A stretch of DNA of 64,000 bases, from assembly GCA_022457155.1 (NCBI GenBank), contig JAJGOT010000309.1:186001-250000 (forward strand), given 5' to 3'. Shown here in pieces: positions 31,510 to 43,161 of this stretch. A program made the translations under genes and the position numbers. The first letter of the stretch is position 1, and every line of letters starts with the position of its first letter. The stretch is from Cladopsammia gracilis (taxonomy: Eukaryota; Cnidaria; Anthozoa; Scleractinia; Dendrophylliidae). The notes beneath the pieces are model-generated. The model was not told where the DNA came from, ran no database searches, and saw nothing but the letters and a program-made list of their open reading frames with translations.

Positions 31510-32330
31510 GTATGACCTCATCGCATTGGAAGGCGACGGGACCAAACAAGCCACGGGGGGGGGGGGGGGTCCATGCAGGTCTGTCATTACGTTTTTATTA
31601 AGCTGATTGGATTGAAAATTGTGAAAATTGGCAGGAATGTTCTGCGATATCTCATTAAAGATTCAATCTTGGAAATCAACACTCACTTGAAGTCGACCGA
31701 GACGTTTCAGTACAGACACACAAAAAGGGAAAATCGCTCAAAGACACGCTTGTAATTGGAAGGCTGCCATGCGTCGCGACCTAAAAAGCCACATGGGGAG
31801 TTTATGCATGTCTGTCATTACGTTTTTATTAAGATGATTGGACTGAAAATTCTGAAAAATGGCAGGAATGCTCTGCGATACCTCGTTTTAAAAAGGTTGT
31901 CCGGTTTTTTTTTTTTTTTTTTCATTTCGTTTCTGTCAGAAACTTATTATTTCTTCTGTACAAAATAGGTATAAAGGGAAAGTTACGCACATCTGAAAAA
32001 TCAGCGAAACCATTTTGGACGGCAATCTGTTATAAACTATTTCGGATGTTAATTGCGTTAGTCTTTCCGGTCGTGATAATGACATAATAAATGCGGCTGT
32101 CAATGGCTTACATTTCATCCATGTATATGCGTATTACATAAAACAGCCTACAGACACACTTCGCGTGACTAGTAAAATGAGTGGTTTTAATGAGCTCCAC
32201 GCAGCTATAAAGCGTAGCGAATACAAGCTAAAATTAGGTTGCAACTGAATTGACTAAAAATTCTAAAAGTTGGCAGGAATGTTCTGCGATACCTCCTTTC
32301 AAAAACATTGACGGGCTTTTTTAATTTCGT
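31510..32330. repeat. Three diverged copies of a repeat containing GGCAGGAATGTTCTGCGATA
   Basis: Related stretches occur at about 31530-31660, 31756-31890 and 32245-32345, with shared TGTCATTACGTTTTTATTAA in the first two and a pyrimidine-rich ATTTCGTTTCT sequence after the second and third. Frames over it (31573, 31756, 32205) are incidental. Family unknown. Confidence 0.6.
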
Positions 32331-33071
32331 TTCTATTACAAAGTTATCGTCTCTTTTCTTTTTTCCGATGTTAATCGCGTCACTCTTTCCGGTCGTAGAT
32401 TTTGCCTGTGTTTTCACAAGTGATTTTTCAAGTCGCTTAGCGAGTGATAACTGGAAATCTCGTGAAAAGAGTTGGTTTTCCAAGTCGCTTATTAAGTTAA
32501 GCGAGTCAGCTTAATTGAATTAAATTGTCGTTAAATTTAAGGCACCAAACCAGGTAGCTTAAGCGAGTGGGCAATTAATTTTAGCTAATGAGAAGCAACT
32601 TGTTGTCATTTATCTGACAACGCTGTCAAATCGGAAATAAAACATGCGTTCCATTTTCATGCCTCGCTCGTCGCATGTTTTGTGTCTTGTTGTACTAGAT
32701 GTGATCCAACCAAATTGCAAAGAAACTGGAACGTTTGCCTCTAAATGGGAAGTATTCTCGCCAAATATTGTAAGGTAGAAGGTGCCGGCTGTCTCATTGC
32801 GTCAAGTGTGGCGCAATTTCTCTAAAAATAGCTCAAAACGTCTTTAATATGGCTTTGCGGGGTTCCGACGCTTTGCGCTCCAGCTTCTTTCCGTGATTAT
32901 GGCTCCTGGCAAAATATGTTGTTGTTGCTCATTTACATTAGATTCGGCATATGTGAAGGGGCCTAATTGGACTGTATTATATAGTGGGTCCCTTTTTAGT
33001 AGTCATTGGAATACTGAATCATTGCTATTACGGTTTGATTATGAAAGAGTAATTTCAATTTTGAATGGGTA
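32331..33071. other. Intronic sequence, nothing recognised
   Basis: AT-rich with repeated AAGTCGCTTA-like stretches near 32430-32510. No supported gene. Confidence 0.4.
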
Positions 33072-33075
33072 TTAA

Positions 33076-34089
33076 CCCTTTAACTGGCAAATTTCTTTGG
33101 GTTCCCAAAGCAGTTTTGTGGGGCTAGGCAATCTGTAGAATTTCGTGACTGCATATAAATAGCTCACATAAAAATATACGCTGTTTCAAATCAACGTGGG
33201 CTCGAATTGTCATTGTGACGTCAGTATTCAACCGTTGCTCGCTCGATTAGCGATCACACGGACTCGAATCTGATAAGAATTTGGTTTATAAGTGCTTTTT
33301 CGAGTCATTTTTCACTGCAGAAACCCCCAGACTGGCATCATTAAGCTGGAATGGTGGGCAGAGGCAAACGTCTGAAAGAAACCAGAGGTGAGAGATGATT
33401 TGACTATGACTGGAATGCCAAAAGTATCTGTAGCAAAATATGGCGGTCCATGAGTGAAGTTGTCTCTCTGGCCCTTCTGTGGTTGGATTTAGAGACCTAC
33501 CAAGGCAATTTGGACGACTTTTGACTTCTAAAGAATGCAATCGGTGCAATATTTTGCCAGTTGGTCTGGGTGGCTCGACACTTATAAAAAATATATCAAA
33601 CAGAGGTAGGTAGACTTGCATGCCGCCGGTATGGTCGTATTACCCAGAATTCCTTTCGGTCGTGCATAAGGATATTATAAGTTTGCAAGAATAGCTCTGA
33701 TTGACTGGAAATTGCTCAGTCTGTTGAAATATTGATGGAAATTTTTCTAAGTGGATGCAGAGGAATAGGTTCGAAGTTAGCTGCAAATGTACACTTTTGG
33801 ATTTAGAGTTATTTTTTCATTAAAAGAAATTGATGCAAAGATGTGCGTTTTTTGTTGTTTTCTTGGGAAGTTGAAACCGGGCATTTCTGGATTTGCTGCC
33901 GAATGAACAACCATATGCAGCGGAAATTCATAGTTGTAGTCAAGTAGTTGGTTGTTCATGCTATGAAACTTATCGCTTTGCCCTAACAAGGGATCATTAC
34001 TACCATTTGTGTAGATATATCAAAGCTGCAGAATTTTAAATCACTACTAGTGATTTTCGTACAAATATGTACGATTGGCAGTTAAAGGG
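33076..34089. mobile_element. piggyBac-like non-autonomous element 3 (1014 bp)
   Basis: The ends CCCTTTAACTGGCA and TTGGCAGTTAAAGGG form inverted termini, flanked by TTAA on both sides (33072-33075 and 34090-34093). The internal minus frames 33286-33621 and 33777-33989 do not resemble a transposase. The TIR differs from elements 1 and 2, so this is another family. Confidence 0.8.
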
Positions 34090-34614
34090 TTAAATGTTGA
34101 GATGTGATGATTATGTAATGGTATGCAAGAGAGGTGAGATTTTCCCGCGAACCTGTTCCCAGACCATTTATAGAATATTTAACGTGACTATTCACGTAAT
34201 ATAAATATTTTGATACAATTAAAGACTTGCCAAAAGTCGACTGCGAAGCCTACGAGAGCGCGACGAAGACACAAAAAGCGAGCAGACTTTCACAAAGTTT
34301 AATAAAATTGTAGTGCAAAGATTTGCACTAGAAAACTTATGAAAAAAAAGACACCATATTCGAAACTTAAGATCCACGACGACACCATTGACGACCACGA
34401 CCGGAAATGAGATTCACGACTCGATCTGTGGTTTTAACCACAGATAAAATCTACACATGTTAAATAAAAAAACACACAACTTAATTCGTAACGTACAATA
34501 CAGTCCTAAAACCAAAAAAATATCAACAGTTTTTCCAAGAATTAACTTTCAATAGCAATCAAATACAAACCACTTGATTTCTTAAACTCAAAAAAACCCA
34601 TTTAATCTCTAATA

Positions 34615-34792
34615 CAGTCGAACCTCTCCTTACGGACACCTCTCTAATACGGACACCTCTCTATTACGGACAGTTTCCTTGGACCCGAAGACACCAAAAT
34701 TCATACAATCCCTACCTCTATAATACGGACACCTCTATAATACGGACACTTTGGTCTGTCCCTTTGGTGTCCGTATTAAGGAGGTTCGACTG
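34615..34792. mobile_element. TA-flanked MITE, 178 bp, Tc1/mariner type
   Basis: CAGTCGAACCTCTCCTTACG at the left is mirrored by GGAGGTTCGACTG at the right, with TA on both sides. The interior has TACGGACACCTCT repeated several times. Non-coding. It shares terminal bases with 60231-61113 and 25637. Confidence 0.85.
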
Positions 34793-34864
34793 TAGCCTAC
34801 TAAACACATGATACCGGAAATAGAAAACTCTCGACCTTCGAGCCCTGTCAATGGCTGTTTAACT

Positions 34865-35150
34865 GAAGATTTAATCTACCTCAAAATAGCTTCACAGAAG
34901 CGACGAACCTCTTCGCATCCGAGGCCATATGTAAAATATTTGAAGTCACTCTTCACGGAATTAGAAATATGAGAATAAACAATTATTATATATATGACCC
35001 AACCGACACACTTGCACTAGCACGCCGGAGTCAACCCTTCGCGCCCCAAAATAGCGTTCATAGAAACCACGAACCCCTTCGCATCTGACGCCATATAAAG
35101 GATATTTGAGGTCACTCTTCACGTAATTAGTAATATGAGTGTAAACACTT
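34865..35150. repeat. Direct repeat of about 170 bp
   Basis: The stretch AAAATAGCTTCACAGAAGCG through TATGAGAATAAAC (about 34882-34980) recurs with changes at about 35047-35145. Non-coding, in the copy 2 intron. Confidence 0.6.
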
Positions 35151-35192
35151 CACATACCATGAAACTTCATGTTTAATGCATTCTTTTCATTA

Positions 35193-36300
35193 GGATCTGT
35201 TCGCACTACAACGAAAAATGTAGTTTGGCGTTTGCAAAAAAATTAAAATTTTTTTCGTTTTCGTTATCCTGTTCGCACTAAAATTTGTGAAATTTTTTGT
35301 GTGACGAAACATGTCAATTATACCAAGATCATATAACAAAGATATCGTGGCGTGTGTTTGTCTTCGCGCGTAATTCTGATCTGTGAGTCAAACAGGTCAA
35401 AGTCTGTGAGCAAAGAAAAATGATCCCGAGAAATGCTTTTATCGCACTTTTTTTTTGCTTTCTGCTTGTAATGGTGGCCAGGATTCGCCTGTTTCGAATT
35501 TTAGAGCTTTTAATTGAGCTTAGAAGCCCGGGGAAAGGGGGGGTACTCCCCGAAAATTTGGGTGGGGGTGTGCGGCAGGCTTCTTAAAACCCTTACGCTA
35601 TTTCAGACCAAAATATTTCAGATCTGACCCAAAATTCGATATCCTATTTCAGACCAAACCCTTAAATCGATACTCTATTTCAGGTGTTAATCAAACCGCA
35701 TTTCTCAAGGGATGTAAAAAGTAGCTTCTTCTAAAAACCATACCCAATTCCAGACCAGAGTGCGCAAATCATACCCTATTTCAGACCAAAACGGCTTGAA
35801 AACCATACCCTTAAGGGCCGCACATACCTATTTAGCTTAAATAAGGGAGTACCCCCCCCCCCCCCCCCCCCCCCCCCCCGAGCTGAGAAGACACCGCTAC
35901 CGCCGTCGTTTTCACCCGCACTGGATATTTCCTCGCCCTGTGGAATCTTAGTTTGAAATTCATCTACAAAAGCGCCACTTTCCCGAGACATATGGGAATG
36001 GGAAGAGAGTCATTCAACGTTTTACGGGAACCAAATTGCGGGAAACTATACCGTCACGTACGCTGCGTAAAATTTGTTTCAAAATATGATGACCCAATAA
36101 AAGATGATGTCACGAAACAAACGATTTTCTCGCCTGACAAAAATTTTACTGCCTCCAAAACTAGTCGACGGCGTCTTAGACGTTTCGTGACACATGCGAA
36201 AATTTGCGTGGGTAAAAAAAGTCGTTCACACTACAAAACGCTTTAAGTAGACAGATTTTTTTGCAAAACAAACACAATTTCGCGTAGTGTGAACAGGGTC
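35193..36300. mobile_element. Harbinger-like element with TTA duplication (1108 bp)
   Basis: The ends GGATCTGTTCGCACTAC and, in complement, GACCCTGTTCACACTAC are flanked by TTA (35190-35192, 36301-36303), the three-base duplication typical of PIF/Harbinger elements. A minus frame (35991-35776; MSRESGAFVDEFQT start) may be a remnant of an associated protein but ends in the nested repeat. A second internal CGTTCACACTACAAAACG lies near 36213. Confidence 0.7.
35537..35879. mobile_element. Nested repeat with GGGGGTACTCCC termini and C28 run
   Basis: The left end GGGGGGGTACTCCC is mirrored by GGGAGTACC plus a 28-base C run (35852-35879). The interior repeats CCTATTTCAGACCAAA four to five times. 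It interrupts the Harbinger-like element. I have seen such TATTTCAGACC repeats in marine invertebrates; class not assigned. Confidence 0.6.
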
Positions 36301-37340
36301 TTAATCAAAGTTCCCAACAAGACTTGTCTTTTTCACAGAAACCGGAAATTCATAAATATTTAGTATCCATGAAATGTATCAATTTTATACTTTTATAACT
36401 TACTTTACATTCGTTTATTTACGCTATAATTGCCTTGAAATCCTTTAGCATGATGATCACTTTGCCAACATGTTTCGCAAAACAACAGCGCCTAATACGT
36501 TTCTTTACAATCCTCTCAAGATAAAAAGGATCAATTTCGAATCACTTTTGATCAGATGATATGATCCTCTCCACTGCACTCCCGTCTCCTTAAACTTCTT
36601 ATTACAATACGTTGGCCTCTTGTTATATTACACATATCCGAGCTGGTGCTTTTCAGGTGGCTCGCTCAATTCAATGTGAATGCTCTATTTTTAGCGCAAG
36701 GCACCTTGATACCGTATTTATTTATTTATTTATTTATTTATTCTAAATGTTTGAATTCAAGTATATACCTTATAATTTAAGCTTCTTACTTCACAGTCTT
36801 GCCAACATTTCAACGTTTCTCGAAGAAATCGACTACCCATCTGTGCAAACACAAATTTCATGTATTTCGCCAACCTATTTCCCTCTTCTGTATTACTTCT
36901 CCATTAAACCTACACGTATTTTCAAACTTTCTCTCAATATTCGCTATCCTACCAAGAACCATATCCAGTTGACTAGTAAGGCTCCCGTGTTCTCATCATG
37001 CTATAATGAACACACGCAGCAAGTCGCCTCGTCTTATACCACCCCATCTACCCACAAAGCCATTCAATACTCCATCTGTCAGGCTAAACCCCCTATAAAT
37101 CTAAAACACACAATTTTTAAACAAATTAAATTAATATATTTATTTAACCCAACTGTCACAAACAAAACACCCGCCAAGACAAACAATATTACCTACAACA
37201 TCTTTACTATATCCTTTACCTATCCAAGCCACCCAATCTTTTCGATCACCTCGATATCCGACTCAACGTTTCCGGATTCCTTATTAATCGACGTTTCAAA
37301 ACGGTTGATTTATATTATACCAGACTACACGAAACAAATA
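36301..37340. other. Purine-poor intronic stretch, no gene called
   Basis: A (TTTA)n run lies at 36716-36742. From about 36780 to 37330 the plus strand is very poor in G, which removes TAG and TGA stops and creates a 212-codon frame (36747-37385). The frame has no domain, is rich in Ile, Thr, Ser and Pro, and runs into paralogous intron sequence at its end, so I do not call it. Confidence 0.5.
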
Positions 37341-37786
37341 ACAAAGTATGATCTGTGTGTACATGTAAGAGACAAAGAAAGTTGAAAGCGCCACAGTTTG
37401 CACAGCAGAGTTATCGAAATAAACAAATATTTCACACCTGGCCTAAGCTATTTCACAGTTTCGGTTTGTGGTTGTTTTTTTTTTTTACTAAAAGCGTTGT
37501 CTAGTTTTCAGCTGCTAGTCTTGTCAAAGTTGCTAGGGTTCTGCGACGACTGGTCTAGAAATTTGTCGGTTTCCTGTTGATTGTTGCCGGTCTGTAATTT
37601 GTAGTCGTTACGGCTAACTAACTGTACTAAGGTAGTCTAGGGAAAGGAATTTTACCATTCTCTTTGTCCAACCTTATAAACTGTAGGTCAGTTTCAGTTA
37701 TATCTAAGACGGTTCACATAAGGCGTCAAAAACATTTTTGTGGACAGCGGTAAATTCCATTTAGACTCATAGTTGTTGCATTTAAT

Positions 37787-37970
37787 AGGCCATTTGCACG
37801 ATGACGTCATATGACTACAACTACCAGAATCCTTCAGTTTTTTGTTTTGTAGTGCAAATTAGGGCTTTTGTTATTTAAACCACACTGGGATTACAAAATT
37901 TAAATAAGAAAGGAAAAACGAATTGAATTCTGGTAGTTGTAGTCAAATGACGCCATCGTGCAAATGGCCT
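37787..37970. mobile_element. MITE of 184 bp with AGGCCATTTGCACGATG termini
   Basis: Left and right ends are inverted copies (AGGCCATTTGCACGATGACG, then ACTACAACTACCAGAATCC). Units 1 and 3 have an uninterrupted TTTAATTCC, which in unit 2 becomes TTTAAT, element, ATTCC, giving a 2-bp AT duplication. Confidence 0.8.
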
Positions 37971-38178
37971 ATTCCAAAACAAATATCGCAAAATTCGTCA
38001 GAATTGAATTCGGCGATTGCACGACATTAAATTTGGCCACTTGTACCAATTGAAATATCAAAAATGTCAAAGAACAGTCTTAGTGTATTTGTTGGAAGAC
38101 AAGGATATTAACTGGTAATTTTACAAAAAAATATACCGGACATATTAGAGAGCTTAGTTTAATACCGAAGTAACAGAC

Positions 38179-38449
38179 CTTCAGCTTGCGCATGGTCAGT
38201 TTTACTTTGTTTCCATAGGGATACGCCACGGCAAAGTATCGTTCAATGGCGATGGCAATCAGAGTAAAGACTGAAGCAAACGCTCCAACCCACGCTACCA
38301 TTCTTCCTGTTAGCAGTGCACACAATACTCTTCCAGTCACCCCCTCTGGGTGGCTAATATTGTGGCTCAAAATAATCGCCGGTATCGAAAATGTTGAATA
38401 CATGATGTCCGCTACTGCCAGGTTCACAAGTAGATAATTTATGGGAATT
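38179..38449 (-). CDS. Class A GPCR copy 2, TM2-TM3 exon
   Basis: A 271-bp exon, acceptor ATCATCAG and intact donor AAG followed by GTCTGT. It keeps LAVAD (10-14), Cys43 and ERY (69-71). Compared with copies 1 and 3 it differs at TM2 (MYSTFSIPAI) and in TM3 (TGRMVAWVGAFASVFTL against TGGNVAWVGADASVVTL), placing changes at ligand-facing positions. As in the other copies the first base completes a codon from an upstream exon that I could not find. Confidence 0.88.
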
Positions 38450-39700
38450 CTGATGATAAATTAAACAGAAACGTATTATTATCTATGACAAATTCCATCC
38501 ATTTTGTATAAATGTATCTAGCACACTAGAAAAGCAAAATGATTATCTTTATATCTAATTATTGCTCCTATAATCACCACACGTTGTATTTGCGACAATA
38601 CAAGCTCGCCTGTAAACTGGAGACCACTGAATGGCAGTCATTTTTTTACATTCTACAAAAGTCGTCATCGCTGATTAAATTTTTCTTCGGTTTTCATCGA
38701 GAAAGTTGCTTGTAAGTTTATTTGATTGAAATGTTTTTCCAAGTTTCTCCTGTTCTATGTTTTTGAGTATCACCTTGAAATAAAATAAGTTTTATCGCAC
38801 CCCATTCTGATACGTATTACTTTAGCCGATTTGATCCTTCCCTGCTGCCTCCATTGCTATTACATCGCAAGGTTACACCGCAGTTCAGGGATACCCTGTT
38901 TATGCACATTGTCTAGGGAAACAACACGATAGGATCGAGAAACCAGGGCTCGAACTACCGAACGTCAGCCGCACCTCCACAATCCTGAGTAGGTACAGCT
39001 ACATAAAAACACTAATACTACTTTATGTACCGAGTTGTACCACATATCCTACAGTCATGAATAGGTACAGGTACTTAGAAACACTAACACTACTTTATAT
39101 TCCGCATGTCTCTACAGTCATCAATAGGTACAGCTGCTTAGAAACACTAACACTACTTTATGTACCGCATAACTCTACAGTCATGAATAGGTACAGCTGC
39201 TTAGAAACACGAACACTACTTTATGTACCTCATATCTCTGCAGTCATGAATAGGTACAGCTACTTAGAAACACTAACACTACTTTATGTACCTCATATCT
39301 CTGCAGTCATGAATAGGTACAGCTACTTAGAAACACTAACACTACTTTATGTACCTCATATCTCTGCAGTCATGAATAGGTACAGCTACTTAGAAACGCT
39401 AACACTACTTTATATACCTGATATCTCTACAGTCATGAACAGGTACAGGTACTTATATTAGAAACATTTACACTACTGTACTTTGTCATCAACAGTATTT
39501 TATATACCTCATATCTCGATTTCTCATCACGACAGCACAAACAAAACAGTTTCCCACAATGCATGTAACGATGAGGATGGAATTTACTGTTGTTATGGCA
39601 ATATCCGCTGACATAGACATAGCTGAAGGGTATCAGTGATATTCTTATTATCTAAATGTAAAAGAAACAATTAAAAAGATTAACGTCTGGTATGAAATTG
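38450..39700. repeat. Duplicated block Q, unit 2
   Basis: Paralogous to unit 1 (8455-9520 and 11646-12720) and unit 3 (51786-53330). It contains the minisatellite and then a shortened distal part. No TM1-like exon seen. Confidence 0.7.
38985..39462. repeat. 63-bp minisatellite array, unit 2 (about 8 copies)
   Basis: Same monomer as 11646-12620. The 134-codon frame is the same period-3 artefact. Confidence 0.9.
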
Positions 39701-40837
39701 TGCGGGTCAGTAATATTTTTATCATTTATTGGCCATGGATTGTTTCATTAATGGAATAATAAGTTTCCGTAAACTGTTTTTTTTTTTCAAAAAAGGTTTC
39801 CTTCCGCGACTGTTTAATTCACTGAAAACGTGACTGAAGATAACTGACGAAAATAACGTGTTGACAGTTTTGGCAAGAGACCAATCAACACCTAATACGT
39901 CCGCTTTTTTAAAAGTATTTGTTAGAAAATTTGTGCTCATATGGACGTTATGGTGTAGAAAGTTTTAATAAATGCAATACACAGTTTCTCGACAACTTCA
40001 ACGGCAATTTCAATTTCATTTTCAAATTGTGCAAACAATTTTAACGGCAACAATCCCAAACAAGCAACATTTGGCACTACAATGTGTATTCGTTTGTTTT
40101 CTCTTGTATGCACTTAAAAAAACTTAAATAATATTATAGTAATCTATAATTAATAAGTTTGGAATTAAAAAGTATTTCCATATCTATAATGCCCATTTCT
40201 CCTACTAAAAAATGTTATGTTTTCATTTTTAAAACCCTCAAATTAAAGTCTTTAACTTGCACTAAATGGCGTGAGATTTATTATGCAATGTTGAAACATT
40301 GATACATCAATTTCGTTCTAATTTAAGAGCAAAACGCGAGTTTCAGTTAAAATGTTAACGATCTCCCCATGCATCCACAAGAATTTTTCTTATTCTAATA
40401 AGCCTTATTCGTTAAACGGTTTACCTCTCTGTTTCCGTCTGAGTATCTAAAACACCTTTTGTTTGAAAAGCAGCGAGCCCTTAAATCACTGAAGTGAAAA
40501 TAGAGCTTATGCTCCAAAAATAGAGAACAAAATGTCGTCCTTACCAAATACGTCGCGTAAAATTTCTGCTTTTAAAATTCAGTAAGTTGACTTGAAGGCA
40601 TCAACTGATTAACACTCACGAATTAGCACTTTCACCAGTAAAGCGACATTCGCTCATTGAAAGAAGAAGCTGTCTACATCTTTGACACAGGACAGGGAAA
40701 ACTGTCAAACCTTTTCTTGTCGTATCACATTTATGACATGTTATGCAGGTATTAGCTGACATCAAGGAAAATGTCAGCAGTATTTAATGAGAAAGACTGA
40801 AAAAAGGTGAAAACACGCTTTTTTTATTCAAAAATAG
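39701..40837. other. Unit 2/3 junction, nothing recognised
   Basis: AT-rich sequence without paralogy to other units. Only short frames (for example 39722-39940 minus), none with family resemblance. Most of spacer X is missing between units 2 and 3. Confidence 0.5.
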
Positions 40838-41050
40838 GTTGACCTCATGTTAATTATGACGTCATATCTCGTTACCATAGCAACCGGTTGTAGCCAAACT
40901 TTACCAAATGTGTATCAGGGATAAACGAACAGCTACTGAAAACGGCATGTGCTAAACTTTAATGTTCTTGAAAATATCGGAGAAAAACCTTAACGGGGGG
41001 GGGGGACGTGGCAACGACTCCACCCCCTGGACGTCCGAGGGTTTAGGTCA
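40838..41050 (+). repeat. Dispersed repeat D, third copy
   Basis: It starts with TGACGTCATATCTCGTTACC, includes the core GGATAAACGAACAGCTACTG and ends in a G/C-rich tail (40996-41030). It matches 29800-30010. Confidence 0.65.
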
Positions 41051-41705
41051 AATACGCAGTTGTAACAGTTTTCGCTCGGAACGTCTCGGCTTGACGTCTT
41101 GACATGTGATATTTTCTCTTATTTTAAAAGGCGACCGGTTATCTGAGACATATCCAAGTGTTTTATAAAAGGACTGACACTTAAAACCCTACGGTGCTCA
41201 TATTCTAAAACAATAATTTTATAGGGCAAAGGAAAAGTGACGACTTTTTTAACCCTTTTGGAAGAGTGAGATGTGCACAATATCGTAGTATTCATATTGT
41301 TTTAAAATGTGGTTTCAACTATTCCTGAGTTGGCGCTTACATCCTAAATTGTGATCATCTTAATAAAGGCTACTTCCCAGTGTTCAAGTGAAAACAGTGG
41401 CACTCTTAAATAATTGGTCACACGGGTAGTTTGCCGAAAGTATAACATGATCCATCTTGTTAGCTGAAAGACACATAGTCTTTTAATTACCATATTGTAT
41501 GAACTAAAGCCGACAAAACATTGCATGATACACATTAGTATTATTAAAAGTATAAAACACCAACCTCAATAATCTATACAACAGTTGAAAACAGCTTTAA
41601 ACCTGAAAATGACAACAGATTACAATTTATATCTCGGGCCAAAGGCACCGAGTTAAACTGGAAGTTCCTGGGTAGAAGCTACTAGAATAGAGAAAAAAAG
41701 TGACC
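41051..41705. other. Junction sequence, nothing recognised
   Basis: No repeat, gene or RNA supported; one 63-codon minus frame (41344-41535) without resemblance. Confidence 0.4.
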
Positions 41706-41711
41706 GAATGC

Positions 41712-41760
41712 TCAGACGAAGGCTGGAACTCGAAACGTAAGCTTTTTAACCCCTTTACAG
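41712..41760 (+). mobile_element. Penelope-like 3' tail relic with hammerhead-like core
   Basis: CTCAGACGAAGGCTGGAACTC then GAAACGTAAGC has the layout of the hammerhead core in Penelope tails (CTGANGA, stem II, GAAAC, GTC, short helix I), but the first box reads CAGACGA and the cleavage triplet GTA. Only the tail is present; no RT sequence next to it. Confidence 0.5.
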
Positions 41761-42713
41761 CGGTCAACTTTTGTTCCTTATCAACTCAGTTGTTAAATCC
41801 AAATTTTCGTGTTTCACTCCCCACCCCTCCCCCCACCCGACTTAGCAACACCGTTTCTGTTAAATATTCCTTGAAATTGATGCTCTTTTTCGGCTTCTTG
41901 AGCCATTCCTGCCTCCAAATCCGACAGCTTATTCTCTGAAATCATATGTCACCAAATTCTCACGAAACGAAATAGATCCTGAGATTTAATCGAGTTCTTC
42001 GTCAAAATTGTCCTTCACAACGCTTTCCAACGAACTGGAAAATAATTTTACGGTGAAGACGTCTCCAAGTAGTTTTCATTCATTGACTTCATTCGCTGTT
42101 GTCCACGATCTTCGTTGTCAATATAACGTCACGAGACAACTTGACATGTCTCACACGAGAGACCGCTTTCTAGAATAATCACGGAATGGCGGCCGGGTTT
42201 TCGACGGTTTTCGGCCAGCTATATCTAGATTCAGTAAGCTTATATCGTTGTAAATTATAGCGATTCATGTAATAATGAACTCGTTGGATAAACTGAAGTA
42301 AAAAAAAGTCGAAAAGAAAAACAAAAAATTTCGTCCCCCTCCTAATTGACCGAAAATGAGTTTGGAAAGCAACCTGTCAACCGCTACGGTTTTCTAATAA
42401 TTCACACACATATCGCAAAAAAGTGTTTCCGTACAGCATAGAAACGTTCAGTGTAGTGTAGATTACGCGTGTTTCCCGCCCTTTTCACCGGTTACTTGCT
42501 GCGTCTCTGTTTGTTGGCGAGATTACCATTCATTAAGAGACCTGTAAGAGGGGGGCCTTCCTTATTCTGAAAAGGGAACAAGGCCGGAGCACCTCTCCGT
42601 GCCCCCTCCCCATTTCGTATAACATGATTATATAAACTTCAGCGAAATGATTTCTCCTACCACGAAAAAATCATATGTTGACGCATATGAAGATATCAAT
42701 CCCCCCACGATAC
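41761..42713. other. Junction sequence with a scrap of block X
   Basis: The stretch 42345-42445 (GACCGAAAATGAGTTTGGAA, CAACCTGTCAACCGCTACGG) matches 17159-17250 and 57600-57690 of block X, showing that X was once present here and was mostly lost. The remainder is unremarkable. Confidence 0.6.
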
Positions 42714-42797
42714 CCTTTAAAGTGCCTATCACCCCTATTCCATGTACATAGAGTTGATTCTGAAAATAACTTTCTATGGGTGATAGGCACTTTAAGG
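42714..42797. mobile_element. Short MITE (about 84 bp)
   Basis: TTAAAGTGCCTATCACCC at the left is mirrored by GGGTGATAGGCACTTTAA at the right around a short centre. Non-coding. It abuts a minus-strand copy of repeat D (42805-42930). Confidence 0.75.
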
Positions 42798-42804
42798 TTT
42801 TCCC

Positions 42805-42930
42805 CCGATTTTTGTAAGAGCATTAATTTTCAGCACATGCCATCTTCAGTAGCTGTTCGTTTATCCCTGAGACTTGAACAACAAGTTTAAATTTTGATAG
42901 CGTGTTTTTATATCATGCTGATGATCTTAT
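42805..42930 (-). repeat. Dispersed repeat D, fourth copy
   Basis: The complement carries GGATAAACGAACAGCTACTG and matches positions 1-125, which lie at the same place in unit 1. Confidence 0.65.
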
Positions 42931-42960
42931 TACAAACGTTTTTTTATAAGTTAGCCAATT

Positions 42961-43161
42961 CAATAGGCCATTTCCGAGTTGCCTTTAGCTTCTCTATCAA
43001 AGCGAGGCTAGGTGCGAAACCTTTCATATGAAAATGAGTTTTCATTTATATGCAAATACGTTTTGTTTGCATGTAAATGAAAATTCATTTTCATATGAAA
43101 GGTTTCGCACCTAGCCTCGCTTTGATAGAGAGGTTAAAGGCAGCTCGGAAATGGCCTATTG
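42961..43161. mobile_element. Foldback MITE, second copy
   Basis: Orthologous in position to 161-367 (same flanks). Near-palindromic arms with ends CAATAGGCCATTTCCGAG and complement. Confidence 0.8.

Larger units (their letters stand above)
30679..38178 (-). other. Receptor copy 2, 7.5-kb intron swollen by insertions
   Basis: Its counterparts are 949 and 2202 bp. The direct-repeat pair that is adjacent in the other copies is split: one member at about 30830-30975, the other at 37345-37500. Everything between is extra DNA with nested elements. At both ends the intron keeps paralogy and proper GT and AG boundaries. Such an insertion load may weaken expression, but the splice sites are intact. 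Confidence 0.8.

Noticed and set aside
33286..33989. Minus frames inside piggyBac-like element 3, considered as transposase
   Set aside because: No similarity to a DDD/DDE transposase and too short.
36747..37385. 212-codon frame
   Set aside because: Caused by a G-poor tract; no domain, and its end is receptor intron sequence.
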